A DNA stretch of 64,000 bases from Flavobacteriaceae bacterium (GTDB lineage: Bacteria; Bacteroidota; Bacteroidia; Flavobacteriales; Flavobacteriaceae): contig JAITMD010000021.1 of NCBI GenBank assembly GCA_031277535.1, positions 273,167-337,166 of the forward strand, written 5' to 3'. Under the pieces are notes generated by a model, which saw only the letters and a program-made list of their open reading frames with translations, made no database searches and was not told the DNA's origin. This document shows, piece after piece, positions 23,990-33,382 of the stretch (the first letter of the stretch is position 1; every line of letters begins with the position of its first letter). Position numbers and translations under genes: made by a program.

Positions 23990-25621
23990 ATGATTACAGT
24001 AAACGATATTTCAGTTCAGTTTGGTGGTACTACTTTATTTAGTGGTGTCAATTTTTCAATTAATGAAAACGACAAGATTGCTCTAATGGGAAAAAATGGA
24101 GCAGGAAAATCTACTTTATTAAAGATAGTAGCAGGTGAGAATAAACCTTCAACAGGAAATATATCGGCTCCTAAAGAAGCGGTTATTGCCTATTTACCAC
24201 AGCACTTGTTAACTGAAGATAATTGTACTGTCATGGAAGAAGCTTCTAAAGCTTATGCACATATCTTCTCAATGAAAAAGGAAATAGATGATATTAATGA
24301 GCAGTTGACAGTTCGTACTGATTATGAAAGTGATGGGTATATGAAGTTAATTGAACGTGTATCTGAATTAAGTGAAAAGTTTTACTCTATTGAGGAGGTT
24401 AATTATGAGGCAGAGGTAGAGAAGATTCTAAAAGGGTTAGGTTTTACACGCGAAGATTTTACACGACCTACATCTGAATTTAGTGGAGGATGGAGAATGC
24501 GTATTGAATTAGCGAAGATTTTATTGCAGAAGCCTGATTTGATTTTACTGGATGAACCGACGAACCACATGGATATTGAGAGTATCGAATGGTTGGAAGA
24601 TTTTTTAATCAATCAAGCAAAAGCGGTAATGGTTATCTCTCACGACCGTGCATTTGTAGATAATATTACGAATCGTACGATTGAAGTGACTATGGGTAAA
24701 ATCTATGACTATAAAGCTAAATATTCTGATTATTTGGTATTGCGTCAAGATAGACGTGCTCATCAGTTAAAAGCTTATGAGGAGCAACAAAAGATGATTG
24801 CAGAGACTACAGAGTTTATTGAGCGTTTTAAGGGTACTTACTCTAAAACTTTACAGGTACAGTCACGAGTAAAGATGTTGGAGAAGCTTGAAATTATAGA
24901 AGTTGATGAAGTAGATAATTCAGCACTTCGTTTAAAATTCCCTGCAGCTGCTCGTTCTGGACAATATCCTGTGGTAGTAAAAGAAATGTCTAAAGCTTAT
25001 GGAGAGCATGTGGTGTTTAAAGATGCAAATGTAGTAATTGAAAGAGGACAGAAAGTTTCTTTTGTTGGAAAGAATGGGGAAGGTAAGTCTACAATGATTA
25101 AAGCTATTATGAAAGAGATCGATTTTCAAGGAGATGTAGAGATTGGACATAATGCTCAGATTGGATATTTTGCACAAAATCAAGCTTCATTATTAGATGA
25201 GGATTTGACGATATTTGAAACAGTAGATCGTATTGCAGAAGGAGATATAAGAACACAAATCAAGAATATCTTAGGTGCTTTTATGTTTTCTGGAGATGAT
25301 ATACATAAAAAAGTAAAAGTACTTTCTGGAGGAGAAAAAACTCGTTTGGCGATGGTAAAGCTTTTATTGGAACCATATAATGTGTTGATTCTGGATGAGC
25401 CTACAAACCATTTAGATATGAAAACAAAGGATATTATCAAGGATGCCTTAAGGGATTTTGAAGGAACCGTAATTTTAGTATCTCACGATCGTGACTTTTT
25501 AGATGGTTTAGCAGAGAAAGTATTTGAATTTGGAAATAAAAGAGTAAAAGAGCACTTCGAAGATATTAAAGGATTCTTAGCTTATAAGAAAATGGAGAAT
25601 TTAAGAGAGATAGAAAAGTAA
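23990..25621 (+). CDS. ABC-F family ATPase (YbiT/Uup-like, ribosome-associated)
   Basis: This soluble protein of 543 residues carries two ABC domains and no TM. Domain 1 has Walker A GKNGAGKST, signature SGGWRMRIELAKILLQKPD and Walker B ILLDEPTNHMD. Domain 2 has GKNGEGKST, LSGGEKTRLAMVKLL and ILDEPTNHLD. The linker between the domains is rich in charged residues (DRRAHQLKAYEEQQKM), as in the P-site tRNA interaction motif of ABC-F proteins. Such factors act on stalled ribosomes, and some protect against antibiotics. Nothing here marks this one as a resistance protein. The start was chosen because an upstream TTG lies in the promoter. Confidence 0.92.
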   Translation: MITVNDISVQFGGTTLFSGVNFSINENDKIALMGKNGAGKSTLLKIVAGENKPSTGNISAPKEAVIAYLPQHLLTEDNCTVMEEASKAYAHIFSMKKEIDDINEQLTVRTDYESDGYMKLIERVSELSEKFYSIEEVNYEAEVEKILKGLGFTREDFTRPTSEFSGGWRMRIELAKILLQKPDLILLDEPTNHMDIESIEWLEDFLINQAKAVMVISHDRAFVDNITNRTIEVTMGKIYDYKAKYSDYLVLRQDRRAHQLKAYEEQQKMIAETTEFIERFKGTYSKTLQVQSRVKMLEKLEIIEVDEVDNSALRLKFPAAARSGQYPVVVKEMSKAYGEHVVFKDANVVIERGQKVSFVGKNGEGKSTMIKAIMKEIDFQGDVEIGHNAQIGYFAQNQASLLDEDLTIFETVDRIAEGDIRTQIKNILGAFMFSGDDIHKKVKVLSGGEKTRLAMVKLLLEPYNVLILDEPTNHLDMKTKDIIKDALRDFEGTVILVSHDRDFLDGLAEKVFEFGNKRVKEHFEDIKGFLAYKKMENLREIEK

Positions 25622-25635
25622 TTTCTTTATACAAG

Positions 25636-25670
25636 AAACAAAAAGACACCAATGAGTGTCTTTTTGTTTT
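25636..25670 (+). terminator. Terminator of the ABC-F gene
   Basis: Arms AAACAAAAAGACAC (25636-25649) and GTGTCTTTTTGTTT (25656-25669) form a perfect stem with T-rich 3' side. The stretch 25671-25989 downstream holds only the next promoter. Confidence 0.85.
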
Positions 25671-25950
25671 TTATATTGATTAGTTTAGTAATAAACTAAT
25701 CAAAGACAATGTATTATTCTTTATCTTAGAAGTAAATAAATTTGTTTTTATTTTTAAAAAGATAAGTGGTATGTATTTTGTTGTTTTAAAAATAGATGAT
25801 TATAGCCTGGAGATAAGGGAGGGTATTGTATGGAGATGAAATATTGTGAATATCCCTAATAGAAAGTTAGTGTATTGTTATTATTAAGTAAAAATATTTT
25901 AAATTATATAAAAATCAGTACATGTGTTAAAGGTTGTAGGCATTAGTTGT

Positions 25951-25958
25951 TATATTTG
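25951..25958 (+). promoter_or_regulatory. -7 box (TATATTTG) of the TolC-HlyD-permease operon
   Basis: TATATTTG matches TAnnTTTG, 31 bases before the ATG at 25990. The next TTG upstream (25934-25936) is only 14 bases away, so the -33 element is unclear. Confidence 0.5.
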
Positions 25959-25989
25959 TGTTTAGAAAATTAACTTATAGATTCCAATA

Positions 25990-27381
25990 ATGAAAGGAAA
26001 TATAAAAAAGTGTTTAGTCAATGGGTTTAGTTTAGTACTGTTTTTTGGTTTATTAACCGAAGTTCAGGCACAAGAGCTAACTTTTTCAGAAGCTTATGCA
26101 ATCATGAATAAAGAAAATACATTGATTAAAGCTGTTGAAAAACAAGAAGAGATTCATGAGTTTAAGTTGAAGGCAATGAAAGGTCTTCGCTACCCTTCTT
26201 TAAAAGCGGTAGGTGTAGGAATTTACATGGATAGAAGCCTTGGTTTAGATTTTAATGGGCTACGTAATGGTATGGTAGATTTTTTTGGTATATCTAATCC
26301 AGAGTTATTAGGAGATTGGAGTACTAAATTTAATAAAAGAGATATGGCTATGGGAGGCTTTATGGCTACCTGGCCTTTGTACACAGGAGGGAAAATAAAT
26401 GCTGCTATTCGCGCACATGAATTGGAGCGTGAAATGGGAGAAAAAGATTTATCAAATACTAAAAATAAATTAGTTTCTGAATTAGCACAACGGTACTATC
26501 AAGTGAAGTTAGCAGATGAGGCTGTCATTGTTCGTCAGAAAGTGTATGACGGGATGCTTAAGCATTTACATGATGCTACAAAATTGGAAGAGAATGGAAT
26601 GATTGCTCCCGTAGAAAAACTTTCTGCAGATGTTGCGGTTTCTGAGGCTAATAGACAATTAGTAGGAGCTAAGAAAGATGCTTCTTTAGCTCGTGTAGCA
26701 TTGGCTAATACGATGGAAGTCCCAGAAGTAAAAGAGGTTTTGATTTCGGATTTTTTTACTGCTACTAATTTAGAGTCATTGAAACATTATCAAGATTTAG
26801 CTGTGAATAACTATCCTATGCTTCAAAAATTAGCACTTCAAAAAGAGTTAGCAGAAGAAGGCGTTAAAGTGAAAAAATCATCTAATTATCCCACAGTTCT
26901 TGCTTTTGGACAAACGTTGTTGGTACATAATAATCCTATGCCAGGTTTAGATATATTAAATAACAACAAGAAACCTTGGACTGTAGGAGTAGGAGTTAGT
27001 TATACTTTATTTGAGGGATTTAAGAATCGAAATGAGATTAAAGCGGCAAAGGCGACAAAAGAAAGTGTAGAGCTATATGAACACAAAGCTCAAGGGGATA
27101 TAAAAATGTTGGTAGAGAAAATCTATAAAGACATAGAAAAACAAGAAGAGCAAATTAAGAATTTAAGTGTACAGGAGACTTTAGCTACAGAATTTTTGAG
27201 AGTTCGAACAAAAGCATTTTCAGAAGGTTTTGCTACGTCAACAGAAGTTACAGATGCAGAAATGAATTTGTCTGGCGTAAAGTTGATGAAATTGCAAGCA
27301 TCCTATGAGTATGCAATAGGTGTGGCTTCATTATTAGAATACACAGGACTGAGTTCAGAGTTTTTACAATATACAAAATAA
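25990..27381 (+). CDS. TolC-family outer membrane efflux protein
   Basis: This 463-residue outer membrane channel protein has a signal peptide of about 27 residues ending near VQAQE. The remainder is two repeats of long amphipathic helices with short beta segments, as in TolC. GFMATWPLYTGGKINAAI and VGVGVSYTLFEGFKNRNEIKAAKA are the two typical strand-to-helix transitions of the repeats. It is the first gene of a four-gene export operon, 14 bases before the HlyD gene. Confidence 0.9.
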   Translation: MKGNIKKCLVNGFSLVLFFGLLTEVQAQELTFSEAYAIMNKENTLIKAVEKQEEIHEFKLKAMKGLRYPSLKAVGVGIYMDRSLGLDFNGLRNGMVDFFGISNPELLGDWSTKFNKRDMAMGGFMATWPLYTGGKINAAIRAHELEREMGEKDLSNTKNKLVSELAQRYYQVKLADEAVIVRQKVYDGMLKHLHDATKLEENGMIAPVEKLSADVAVSEANRQLVGAKKDASLARVALANTMEVPEVKEVLISDFFTATNLESLKHYQDLAVNNYPMLQKLALQKELAEEGVKVKKSSNYPTVLAFGQTLLVHNNPMPGLDILNNNKKPWTVGVGVSYTLFEGFKNRNEIKAAKATKESVELYEHKAQGDIKMLVEKIYKDIEKQEEQIKNLSVQETLATEFLRVRTKAFSEGFATSTEVTDAEMNLSGVKLMKLQASYEYAIGVASLLEYTGLSSEFLQYTK

Positions 27382-27395
27382 AAAAAGCTAAGAAA

Positions 27396-28382
27396 ATGAA
27401 TAATAAGATTGTAAGTGCTATTGTAGGGGTAGTAGTTGTAGCAGGTATTTTAGGAGTAGCCATGTGGTATATGAATGCTCCAACAGTTTCATATATACAA
27501 GGACAAGTAGATGCAACACAAATTAACGTGGCTTCAAAAATTCCTGGAAGAATTGAAAACATATTAGTAAGAGAGGGAGATCAGGTAAAAGCAGGAGATG
27601 TGTTGATGCAAATCGGTACTCCAGAAATTGATGCTAAGCTTATGCAAGCAGAGTCTGCACGTAAGGCAGCGCAAGCTATGGATGATAAAGCTAATAAAGG
27701 AGCAAGAGGAGAAGAAATATCAGCAACTTATAATTTGTGGCAACAAGCAAAGGCTGGAGCTGAATTGGCTGAGAAAACATATGCACGTGTAGAGAACCTA
27801 TATAAAGAAAAAGTAATTCCTGCACAAAAGAGAGATGAGGCTTTTACACAATATAAAGCAGCTCAAGAAGTTGAAAAAGCAGCACATGCAAAATATCAAA
27901 TGGTTTTAAAAGGTGCTCGTACAGAAGATAAAACAGCTGCTTTAGCAATGGTTGGACAAGCACAAGGAGCAGTGAATGAAGTATTATCTTTAAAAGGAGA
28001 AGGAGTTGTAAAAGCTCCACAAGGAGGAGAGGTAGTAACAATTATGCCTAATAAAGGAGAAATTGTAAACTCTGGGTATCCTGTTGTAAACTTAGTAGAC
28101 TTAGAGGATGTATGGGTATTTTTTAATATTCGTGAAGATTTGATGCCTAAGTTTAAAAAAGACACCAAGTTTGTAGCTATATTTCCAGCATTAGGTAATG
28201 AGAAAATAGAATTACAAGTAAAGTATATTGCTGCACAAGCAGACTATGCTACTTGGAGTGCAACGAAATCTAAAGGAGATTTTGATATGAAAACTTTCTT
28301 AATTAAAGCTTATCCTACAAAAAAGGTAGATGGTTTAAGACCAGGAATGAGTGCCTTAGTAGAGGAAAGTAGTTTAAAATAA
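27396..28382 (+). CDS. HlyD-family periplasmic adaptor (membrane fusion protein)
   Basis: This 328-residue adaptor has one N-terminal TM segment (about 6-27). VASKIPGRIENILVREGDQVKAGDVLMQI is the first half of the lipoyl domain, and VKAPQGGEVVTIMPNKGEIV the second half. A helical hairpin with many Ala, Glu and Lys lies between (about 80-190). It should bridge the inner membrane permeases to the TolC homolog. The closest known arrangement is YbhG or YhiI of E. coli. Confidence 0.9.
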   Translation: MNNKIVSAIVGVVVVAGILGVAMWYMNAPTVSYIQGQVDATQINVASKIPGRIENILVREGDQVKAGDVLMQIGTPEIDAKLMQAESARKAAQAMDDKANKGARGEEISATYNLWQQAKAGAELAEKTYARVENLYKEKVIPAQKRDEAFTQYKAAQEVEKAAHAKYQMVLKGARTEDKTAALAMVGQAQGAVNEVLSLKGEGVVKAPQGGEVVTIMPNKGEIVNSGYPVVNLVDLEDVWVFFNIREDLMPKFKKDTKFVAIFPALGNEKIELQVKYIAAQADYATWSATKSKGDFDMKTFLIKAYPTKKVDGLRPGMSALVEESSLK

Positions 28383-28403
28383 GAAGGTAAAAAAGGAAAT
28401 AAA

Positions 28404-29570
28404 GTGAAAAAAGGATTTTTGTCCATATTTAAAAGCGAATTAGTAAGGATATTCACAACTCCGAGGTTGCTGTCATTAATGTTGGGAGTACCTTTAATGC
28501 TTTTTGTATATTACTCTTCTTTATTAAAAGAAGGAGTACCAAGGGATTTACCTATTACAATTTTGGATCAAGATAATAGTAAGTTATCTCGTCAGTTAGG
28601 TTTCATGCTTGATGCTACTTCATCAATGAAAATTAGTCATCAAGTAAGTAGTGAAGTAGAGGGACAAAAGGATTTGAGAAGAGGTGATTCTTATGCTTTT
28701 GTAGTTATTCCAAAAGATTTTCAACGTGATATTCAAAAAGGAGTTCATACCAATGTAATGTGTTATTACAACGGAACATATTTATTGCCAAGTGGATTAA
28801 TCAATAGAGATTTTCAAATGGTGACTGGTATGTTTGCCGCTGGAGCAAAAATGAAAACATTGCAACAAGGTGGTTTAATGCCTAAACAAGCATTGACACA
28901 AGTAAGTCCTATTCGTACAGAAGCCCATGTGTTGTATAATCCTTATACAAGTTATTCTTATTATTTGAATTTATCTTTAATGCCTATGGGATTGCAGATA
29001 ATAATTATGGTTGTATCGATTTATGTTTTTGGTTCAGTATTAAAATATAAACGAGGAGGAGAATTATTAGAAAAAGCAAATGGGAATTATTTGGTTGCAA
29101 TTTTTGGTAAAATACTACCTTATACAATGGTGTTCTTTTTTATAGGTGTATTTATGAATGCGTTATTGTTTTATAAGATTGGAATTCCGTTTAAAGGGAA
29201 TATTTTTATTTTGAATTTATTCTTTTTATCTTTTATTGTAGTTTGTCAGTGTATTGCTTTTTTTATGGCTTCTGTGATGAGTAGTTTGAGAACAGCATTA
29301 ACTATAGGAAGTTCTTATGCAGCATTAGCATTTTCGTTTGCAGGATATACTTTTCCACCAGAAGGGATGAGCACATTTATACAATATTTTAATTATTTGT
29401 TCCCATTTACTTCTTATATGCGTTTTACTGTTGATTTTGCTATTAGAGGATTTGCTTATAATGGGGCTCAGAAAAATTACATTATAGTTTTAGCTTTATT
29501 TGTATGTATAGGTATAATAGCTTATCCATTTTATGCAAAGAAATTGAAGAAAGGAGGATATGATGTTTAA
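28404..29570 (+). CDS. ABC-2 type permease, first of pair (YhhJ/YbhR-like)
   Basis: This 388-residue inner-membrane protein has one TM at about residues 23-42, then a periplasmic domain of about 150 residues and five or six further TM segments. LPITILDQDNSKLSRQLG and FVVIPKDFQRDIQKG are characteristic of the ABC-2 membrane family. The GTG start at 28404 is in frame with KKGFLSIFKSELVRI. It overlaps the next gene by 11 bases. No ATPase is encoded beside it. Confidence 0.87.
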   Translation: MKKGFLSIFKSELVRIFTTPRLLSLMLGVPLMLFVYYSSLLKEGVPRDLPITILDQDNSKLSRQLGFMLDATSSMKISHQVSSEVEGQKDLRRGDSYAFVVIPKDFQRDIQKGVHTNVMCYYNGTYLLPSGLINRDFQMVTGMFAAGAKMKTLQQGGLMPKQALTQVSPIRTEAHVLYNPYTSYSYYLNLSLMPMGLQIIIMVVSIYVFGSVLKYKRGGELLEKANGNYLVAIFGKILPYTMVFFFIGVFMNALLFYKIGIPFKGNIFILNLFFLSFIVVCQCIAFFMASVMSSLRTALTIGSSYAALAFSFAGYTFPPEGMSTFIQYFNYLFPFTSYMRFTVDFAIRGFAYNGAQKNYIIVLALFVCIGIIAYPFYAKKLKKGGYDV

Positions 29571-30786
29571 AAGTTTAATTGACAATTTAGCGTTAATCAC
29601 TGAGGCTTGTAAAAAAGAGTTTAAATTAATATTCTCTGATTCAGCAGTAAAGATGTCTTATATGATTTCGTTTATATTAGTAGGATTCTTTTATTCTTAT
29701 GTTTATTCCTATGAAATTTTTACTGATTTACCAGTTGCTGTAGTTGATAATGATCAAAGTACTATGAGTCGTACAGTAAATCGTATGCTGGATGGTTCTC
29801 CTGAGTTAGAAGTAGCTTATACAACGACAAGTATGGATGTTGCAAGAAAGCTTTTTGATCAAGAGAAAGTAAAAGGAATTATTGTTATTCCTGCTGATTT
29901 TAGTAAGGATATTCAAAAGGGAAATGCACCTACTGTATCAGCATTTTGTGATGCATCATATATGTTGTATTATAAGCAAACTTTGGGATCAGTAATGAAA
30001 GCTGTAGGTACTTATAGTGCACAAATAGAAGTGAACAAAGTGATGGCAAAGGGAACTCCAATGAAACAAGCAGTGGAGAGCCGTCGTGCATTTGATGGAA
30101 AGGGAATTCCTTTATTTAATATTAATTCGGGTTATGGTACCTTTTTATTACCTGTGGTTTTTATTATTGCAATTCAAACTTTGCAATTGACTGGTATGGG
30201 AATTTTAGGTGGGACATTGAGAGAAAGAGGAATATTCGCACAAACATTTGCTTATGCAAATAGACGTTTTAGCAGTATTTTTTTGACAATAGGAAGAGGA
30301 TTGGCATATTTGATTATTTCTTTGGTTTTATTTTTAATTCAAGTATGTGTTGTTATGCATATTTTTACTTTTCCGCAACGAGGGAATTTGTTTGAAATAG
30401 TGATGTTTATGATTCCTGTTATATTAGCCATTACTTTTTTAGGAATGACGTTAATTAACTTTTTCAGAAAAAGAGAAGAAGCTATCATGACTATTACTAT
30501 TTTCTCAGTACCTACTTTAATGATATCTGGGGCTTCTTGGCCATTTATTACTTTTCCTGTTTGGCTGAAAGTTATAGCTGTTTTTGTTCCAAGTACTTTA
30601 GGAGTTCAAGGTTTCTTATCTCTAAGTCAATTTGGGGCCAGTTTAATAGATATAAAAGATATCTATATACAAGTTTGGGGGTTAGCCTTGTTTTATTTTG
30701 TAACTGCTGTATGGACAAATAGAAGATTACAGCAGAAAGGAATAAAAACTTTAGAAAAAGAAAAAGTTATTGATATTATTGAATAA
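29560..30786 (+). CDS. ABC-2 type permease, second of pair (YhhJ/YbhS-like)
   Basis: This 408-residue protein is paralogous to the previous one and has the same topology. It contains LPVAVVDNDQSTMSRTVNRM and GIIVIPADFSKDIQKG in its periplasmic part, then five or six TM segments at the C-terminus. Its start overlaps the end of the first permease by 11 bases, so translation is probably coupled. Together the two should form the inner-membrane exporter of the operon. The cargo is unknown, and a nucleotide-binding subunit must come from elsewhere or be absent. Confidence 0.87.
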   Translation: MMFKSLIDNLALITEACKKEFKLIFSDSAVKMSYMISFILVGFFYSYVYSYEIFTDLPVAVVDNDQSTMSRTVNRMLDGSPELEVAYTTTSMDVARKLFDQEKVKGIIVIPADFSKDIQKGNAPTVSAFCDASYMLYYKQTLGSVMKAVGTYSAQIEVNKVMAKGTPMKQAVESRRAFDGKGIPLFNINSGYGTFLLPVVFIIAIQTLQLTGMGILGGTLRERGIFAQTFAYANRRFSSIFLTIGRGLAYLIISLVLFLIQVCVVMHIFTFPQRGNLFEIVMFMIPVILAITFLGMTLINFFRKREEAIMTITIFSVPTLMISGASWPFITFPVWLKVIAVFVPSTLGVQGFLSLSQFGASLIDIKDIYIQVWGLALFYFVTAVWTNRRLQQKGIKTLEKEKVIDIIE

Positions 30787-30791
30787 CATTT

Positions 30792-30850
30792 GTAACATAT
30801 AAACATTGAGAGCGCCTTTTTAAAAGGCGCTCTCAATGTTTATATGTTAT
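30792..30850. terminator. Long palindromic bidirectional terminator
   Basis: Bases 30794-30820 and 30822-30848 are perfect reverse complements: a 27-base-pair stem, with tip TTTT-T-AAAA and GC-rich core GAGAGCGCC. It lies between convergent genes and can end transcription on either strand. Confidence 0.88.
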
Positions 30851-30857
30851 TTTTAGG

Positions 30858-31697
30858 TTATCGTTTTAAAGTTAGTTTGTAAATGCCAGCAGGGGCTTCT
30901 TGATTATCTGCATCTTCACAAAGGACAAATTCTAACGTAGAGTTGTCTTTATGATATAGAGATAATCCTTCAAATTTATTGGTGTTACTAATGATTTGTG
31001 TTTTTTCAAGTTTCAAATTTTTTAAATTAATTCTACCAATTAAACTACCTTTTATTTCTCCGTCATTATAAGTAGAATTACTTTGTTCTGCTGTAGCTAA
31101 GAAATATATTTTATGATCTACGCGAATGGCATCTGTAAAAGAACTTTGTACCTTGTTTATTTTAGGTAATTTGATTGGAGTATATGTAATTCTGAAATCA
31201 TCAATAATACTTTCTCCTTCTACGACAAAAATTCCATTCGCTTGTTTTGGACCATTACCTCTATTAAAGAAATACCAAATATTTCCATCAAGAATCACTC
31301 CCTCAATATTAAAATCTTCTTCAGATAATTGAGCAAATGATCGCATACTACTGTATAATATACTTAAATCTTGAGTACTTATAACTTCTTTTGTTGTACG
31401 ATTTACCTCTATTAATTCATTTCGATTTGGTTTCGATCCAGAACCAAAAATGTAAAAATTAACTCCATCACTTGTGATAGATTCATAGTCTGGTTTTGCT
31501 GCTTTGTTCATCTTTTCTGAAGCTAACCCATCTATTGTAAGTGGTGTTTTATTCAATTGTTTTGATTCAATGTCATAATGGTAAAAGTATTGTGACTCAT
31601 CAGAAATAAGATGTAATTCTTGATTGTTATAAATTATCCCTGAAGTAGCTGTTACCCCCATCAATTGAAAAAGTAATTCTAAAACGAATTGTTTCAT
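30858..31697 (-). CDS. Conserved hypothetical, exported, possibly propeller-fold
   Basis: This is a 279-residue protein I cannot name with certainty. It resembles uncharacterised proteins of DUF6929 type in Flavobacteriaceae, but this is from memory only. The N-terminal 20 residues are hydrophobic (MKQFVLELLFQLMGVTAT), like a signal sequence. The rest has repeated beta units such as NNQELHLISDESQYFYHY, GNIWYFFNRG, HKIYFLATAEQ and IYKLTLK. LEFVLCEDADNQEAPAGIY closes it. It shares the upstream space with divergent ppk2. Confidence 0.65.
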   Translation of the reverse strand: MKQFVLELLFQLMGVTATSGIIYNNQELHLISDESQYFYHYDIESKQLNKTPLTIDGLASEKMNKAAKPDYESITSDGVNFYIFGSGSKPNRNELIEVNRTTKEVISTQDLSILYSSMRSFAQLSEEDFNIEGVILDGNIWYFFNRGNGPKQANGIFVVEGESIIDDFRITYTPIKLPKINKVQSSFTDAIRVDHKIYFLATAEQSNSTYNDGEIKGSLIGRINLKNLKLEKTQIISNTNKFEGLSLYHKDNSTLEFVLCEDADNQEAPAGIYKLTLKR

Positions 31698-31777
31698 AGT
31701 TTGTAAATTAATTAACTAAATAGTTTTTTATCAAGTGAAATAGTAGTAAATTATATCTCTCTAAAAGTAAGAAGAAA

Positions 31778-32650
31778 ATGAATATAGAAGATAAATATAA
31801 AGTACATAAATCAATAGAGATCGATAAATTATCTACAAAACCAGATTTGAATTTATCTATGACAAAGATTTTTCGAAAAGTAGAAAAATTAAGTAGAAGT
31901 TTAGGGAAGTTTCAAGATGTTATGTATGCGCATAATCGCTATAGTGTTTTGATTTGTATTCAAGGAATGGATACAGCGGGAAAAGATAGTTTAATACGAG
32001 AGGTATTTAAAGCTTTTAATGCAAGAGGAGTAGTTGTACAAAGTTTTAAACGTCCTACATCTTATGAATTAGAACATGATTATTTATGGAGACACTATGT
32101 AAGTCTTCCAGAACGTGGGAAGTTTACTGTTTTTAATAGAAGTCATTATGAAAATGTATTAATTTCTCGTGTACATTCACAAGTTGTTTTGAATGAATGT
32201 ATCCCAGGAATAGAAGATGAAAAGGATCTAACAGATGATTTTTGGGAAAGACGATATGAGGAAATAAATAATTTCGAAAAACATATAGCTAATAATGGTG
32301 TTATCGTTTTAAAATTTTTCTTGCACTTGAGTAAAGATGAACAGAAGAAACGTATTTTACGTCGTTTGGAAAAAGAGAAGCATAACTGGAAGTTTGAACC
32401 AAGTGATATACGTGAGCGAGAATATTGGGATGATTATCAAAAATATTATGAAGAAGCAATTAATAAAACGTCAACAAAAGAATGTCCATGGTATATAATT
32501 CCTGCAGATGATAAAGCATATTGTCGATTTGTGTTTGCTAAAATATTAGAGGAAGTATTTAGTAAATATACTGATGTTAAGATTCCTGAACTTTCTGAGG
32601 ATATAAAGGATAACTTGGAAGTATATAAGCGAAAACTTATGGAAGAGTAG
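31778..32650 (+). CDS. Polyphosphate kinase 2 family protein
   Basis: This 290-residue cytoplasmic P-loop phosphotransferase uses polyphosphate and nucleotides. Walker A is IQGMDTAGKDSLI, followed by the PPK2-typical VVVQSFKRPTSYELEHDYLWRHY, VFNRSHYENVLISRVH with the catalytic lid residues, and FFLHLSKDEQKKRILRR. The single-domain length suits class I or III PPK2, which phosphorylate NDP or NMP. The subclass cannot be decided from reading alone. It ends before a 14-base-pair hairpin. Confidence 0.92.
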   Translation: MNIEDKYKVHKSIEIDKLSTKPDLNLSMTKIFRKVEKLSRSLGKFQDVMYAHNRYSVLICIQGMDTAGKDSLIREVFKAFNARGVVVQSFKRPTSYELEHDYLWRHYVSLPERGKFTVFNRSHYENVLISRVHSQVVLNECIPGIEDEKDLTDDFWERRYEEINNFEKHIANNGVIVLKFFLHLSKDEQKKRILRRLEKEKHNWKFEPSDIREREYWDDYQKYYEEAINKTSTKECPWYIIPADDKAYCRFVFAKILEEVFSKYTDVKIPELSEDIKDNLEVYKRKLMEE

Positions 32651-32662
32651 GATTTTTTTGAA

Positions 32663-32701
32663 CTTACTTACCTATTCTATTATTTGAAATAGGTAAGTAA
32701 G
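32663..32701. terminator. Hairpin between convergent ppk2 and beta-barrel genes
   Basis: Arms CTTACTTACCTATT (32663-32676) and AATAGGTAAGTAAG (32688-32701) are perfectly complementary. There is no T-run on either strand, so termination efficiency is uncertain. Confidence 0.6.
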
Positions 32702-32721
32702 AAACTTGATTGGCTACTTAA

Positions 32722-33249
32722 TTATTTCTTTTTCTTATTGTAGTTTTTTAAGCTAAATCCATAAGCAACACGTATACCTAACTGATCAGTGTTGTAATCA
32801 TTGTATCGTTCATAACGTAAACTAACATCAATGATGTGATTTGCAAATCCAATGGAAGGAGCCCAAATAAGTGTGTTACCTTGCTCTTGATGAGTTCCAA
32901 TACCTGCTCCTAATTCTCCCATTGCATAAATGTTTTTATTCATAAAATGCTTGAAACCTCCTTTAATGGGAACAATGCCTTTGTCTCCCACTTCGTTACT
33001 AAATAGATGAGTGTATCCAGATGATAAGGTAATAGATGTTTTTTGACTTAAGTCGTATTGTAATCTGGCCTCTGCTCCAATAGTACCATCATAAGCAGAG
33101 TTGGTAGATAAACCACCATTAATCCCTAAACCAAGTCTAAATCCTTTTGGATAATCACTTGTGATTTTTGATTGTGCTATAGAAGGTAAGGTAAATAATA
33201 TTCCTCCCATTAAGAGTATAAATGCAATTGTTTTATTTCTTTTGCTCAT
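32722..33249 (-). CDS. Outer membrane beta-barrel protein (small, 8-strand type)
   Basis: This protein has 175 residues from the ATG at 33249, which gives a clean signal peptide MSKRNKTIAFILLMGGILF...SIAQS. The frame continues upstream to 33339 but that part is not signal-like. The mature protein has alternating beta strands such as FRLGLGINGGLS, ARLQYDLSQKTSITLSSGY, YAMGELGAGIG and DVSLRYERYN. It ends in VAYGFSL before a Lys-rich tail. It resembles OmpW/OmpA-like porin family domains. The partner is unknown. Confidence 0.78.
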   Translation of the reverse strand: MSKRNKTIAFILLMGGILFTLPSIAQSKITSDYPKGFRLGLGINGGLSTNSAYDGTIGAEARLQYDLSQKTSITLSSGYTHLFSNEVGDKGIVPIKGGFKHFMNKNIYAMGELGAGIGTHQEQGNTLIWAPSIGFANHIIDVSLRYERYNDYNTDQLGIRVAYGFSLKNYNKKKK

Positions 33250-33340
33250 CGCTATTTTGTGTATTATATGTTTTATTATTTGAATAGGCAAAAAACTTGC
33301 CGTTTCAAATATTTTAAGCGCATTTGTATAACAAAACAAA

Positions 33341-33367
33341 TTGTTCTTTTACAAGTCTGTATATTTG
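33341..33367 (+). promoter_or_regulatory. Promoter of the first MATE gene
   Basis: TTG (33341-33343), 16 bases, TATATTTG (33360-33367), then 15 bases to the ATG at 33383. Fits the Bacteroidota consensus. Confidence 0.6.
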
Positions 33368-33382
33368 CAAAAAAAATAAAGA

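Noticed and set aside
23990..25621. The ABC-F protein as the missing ATPase of the neighbouring exporter operon
   Set aside because: It has two fused ABC domains with the ABC-F linker and is separated from the operon by a terminator and a new promoter, so it is a ribosome-type factor.
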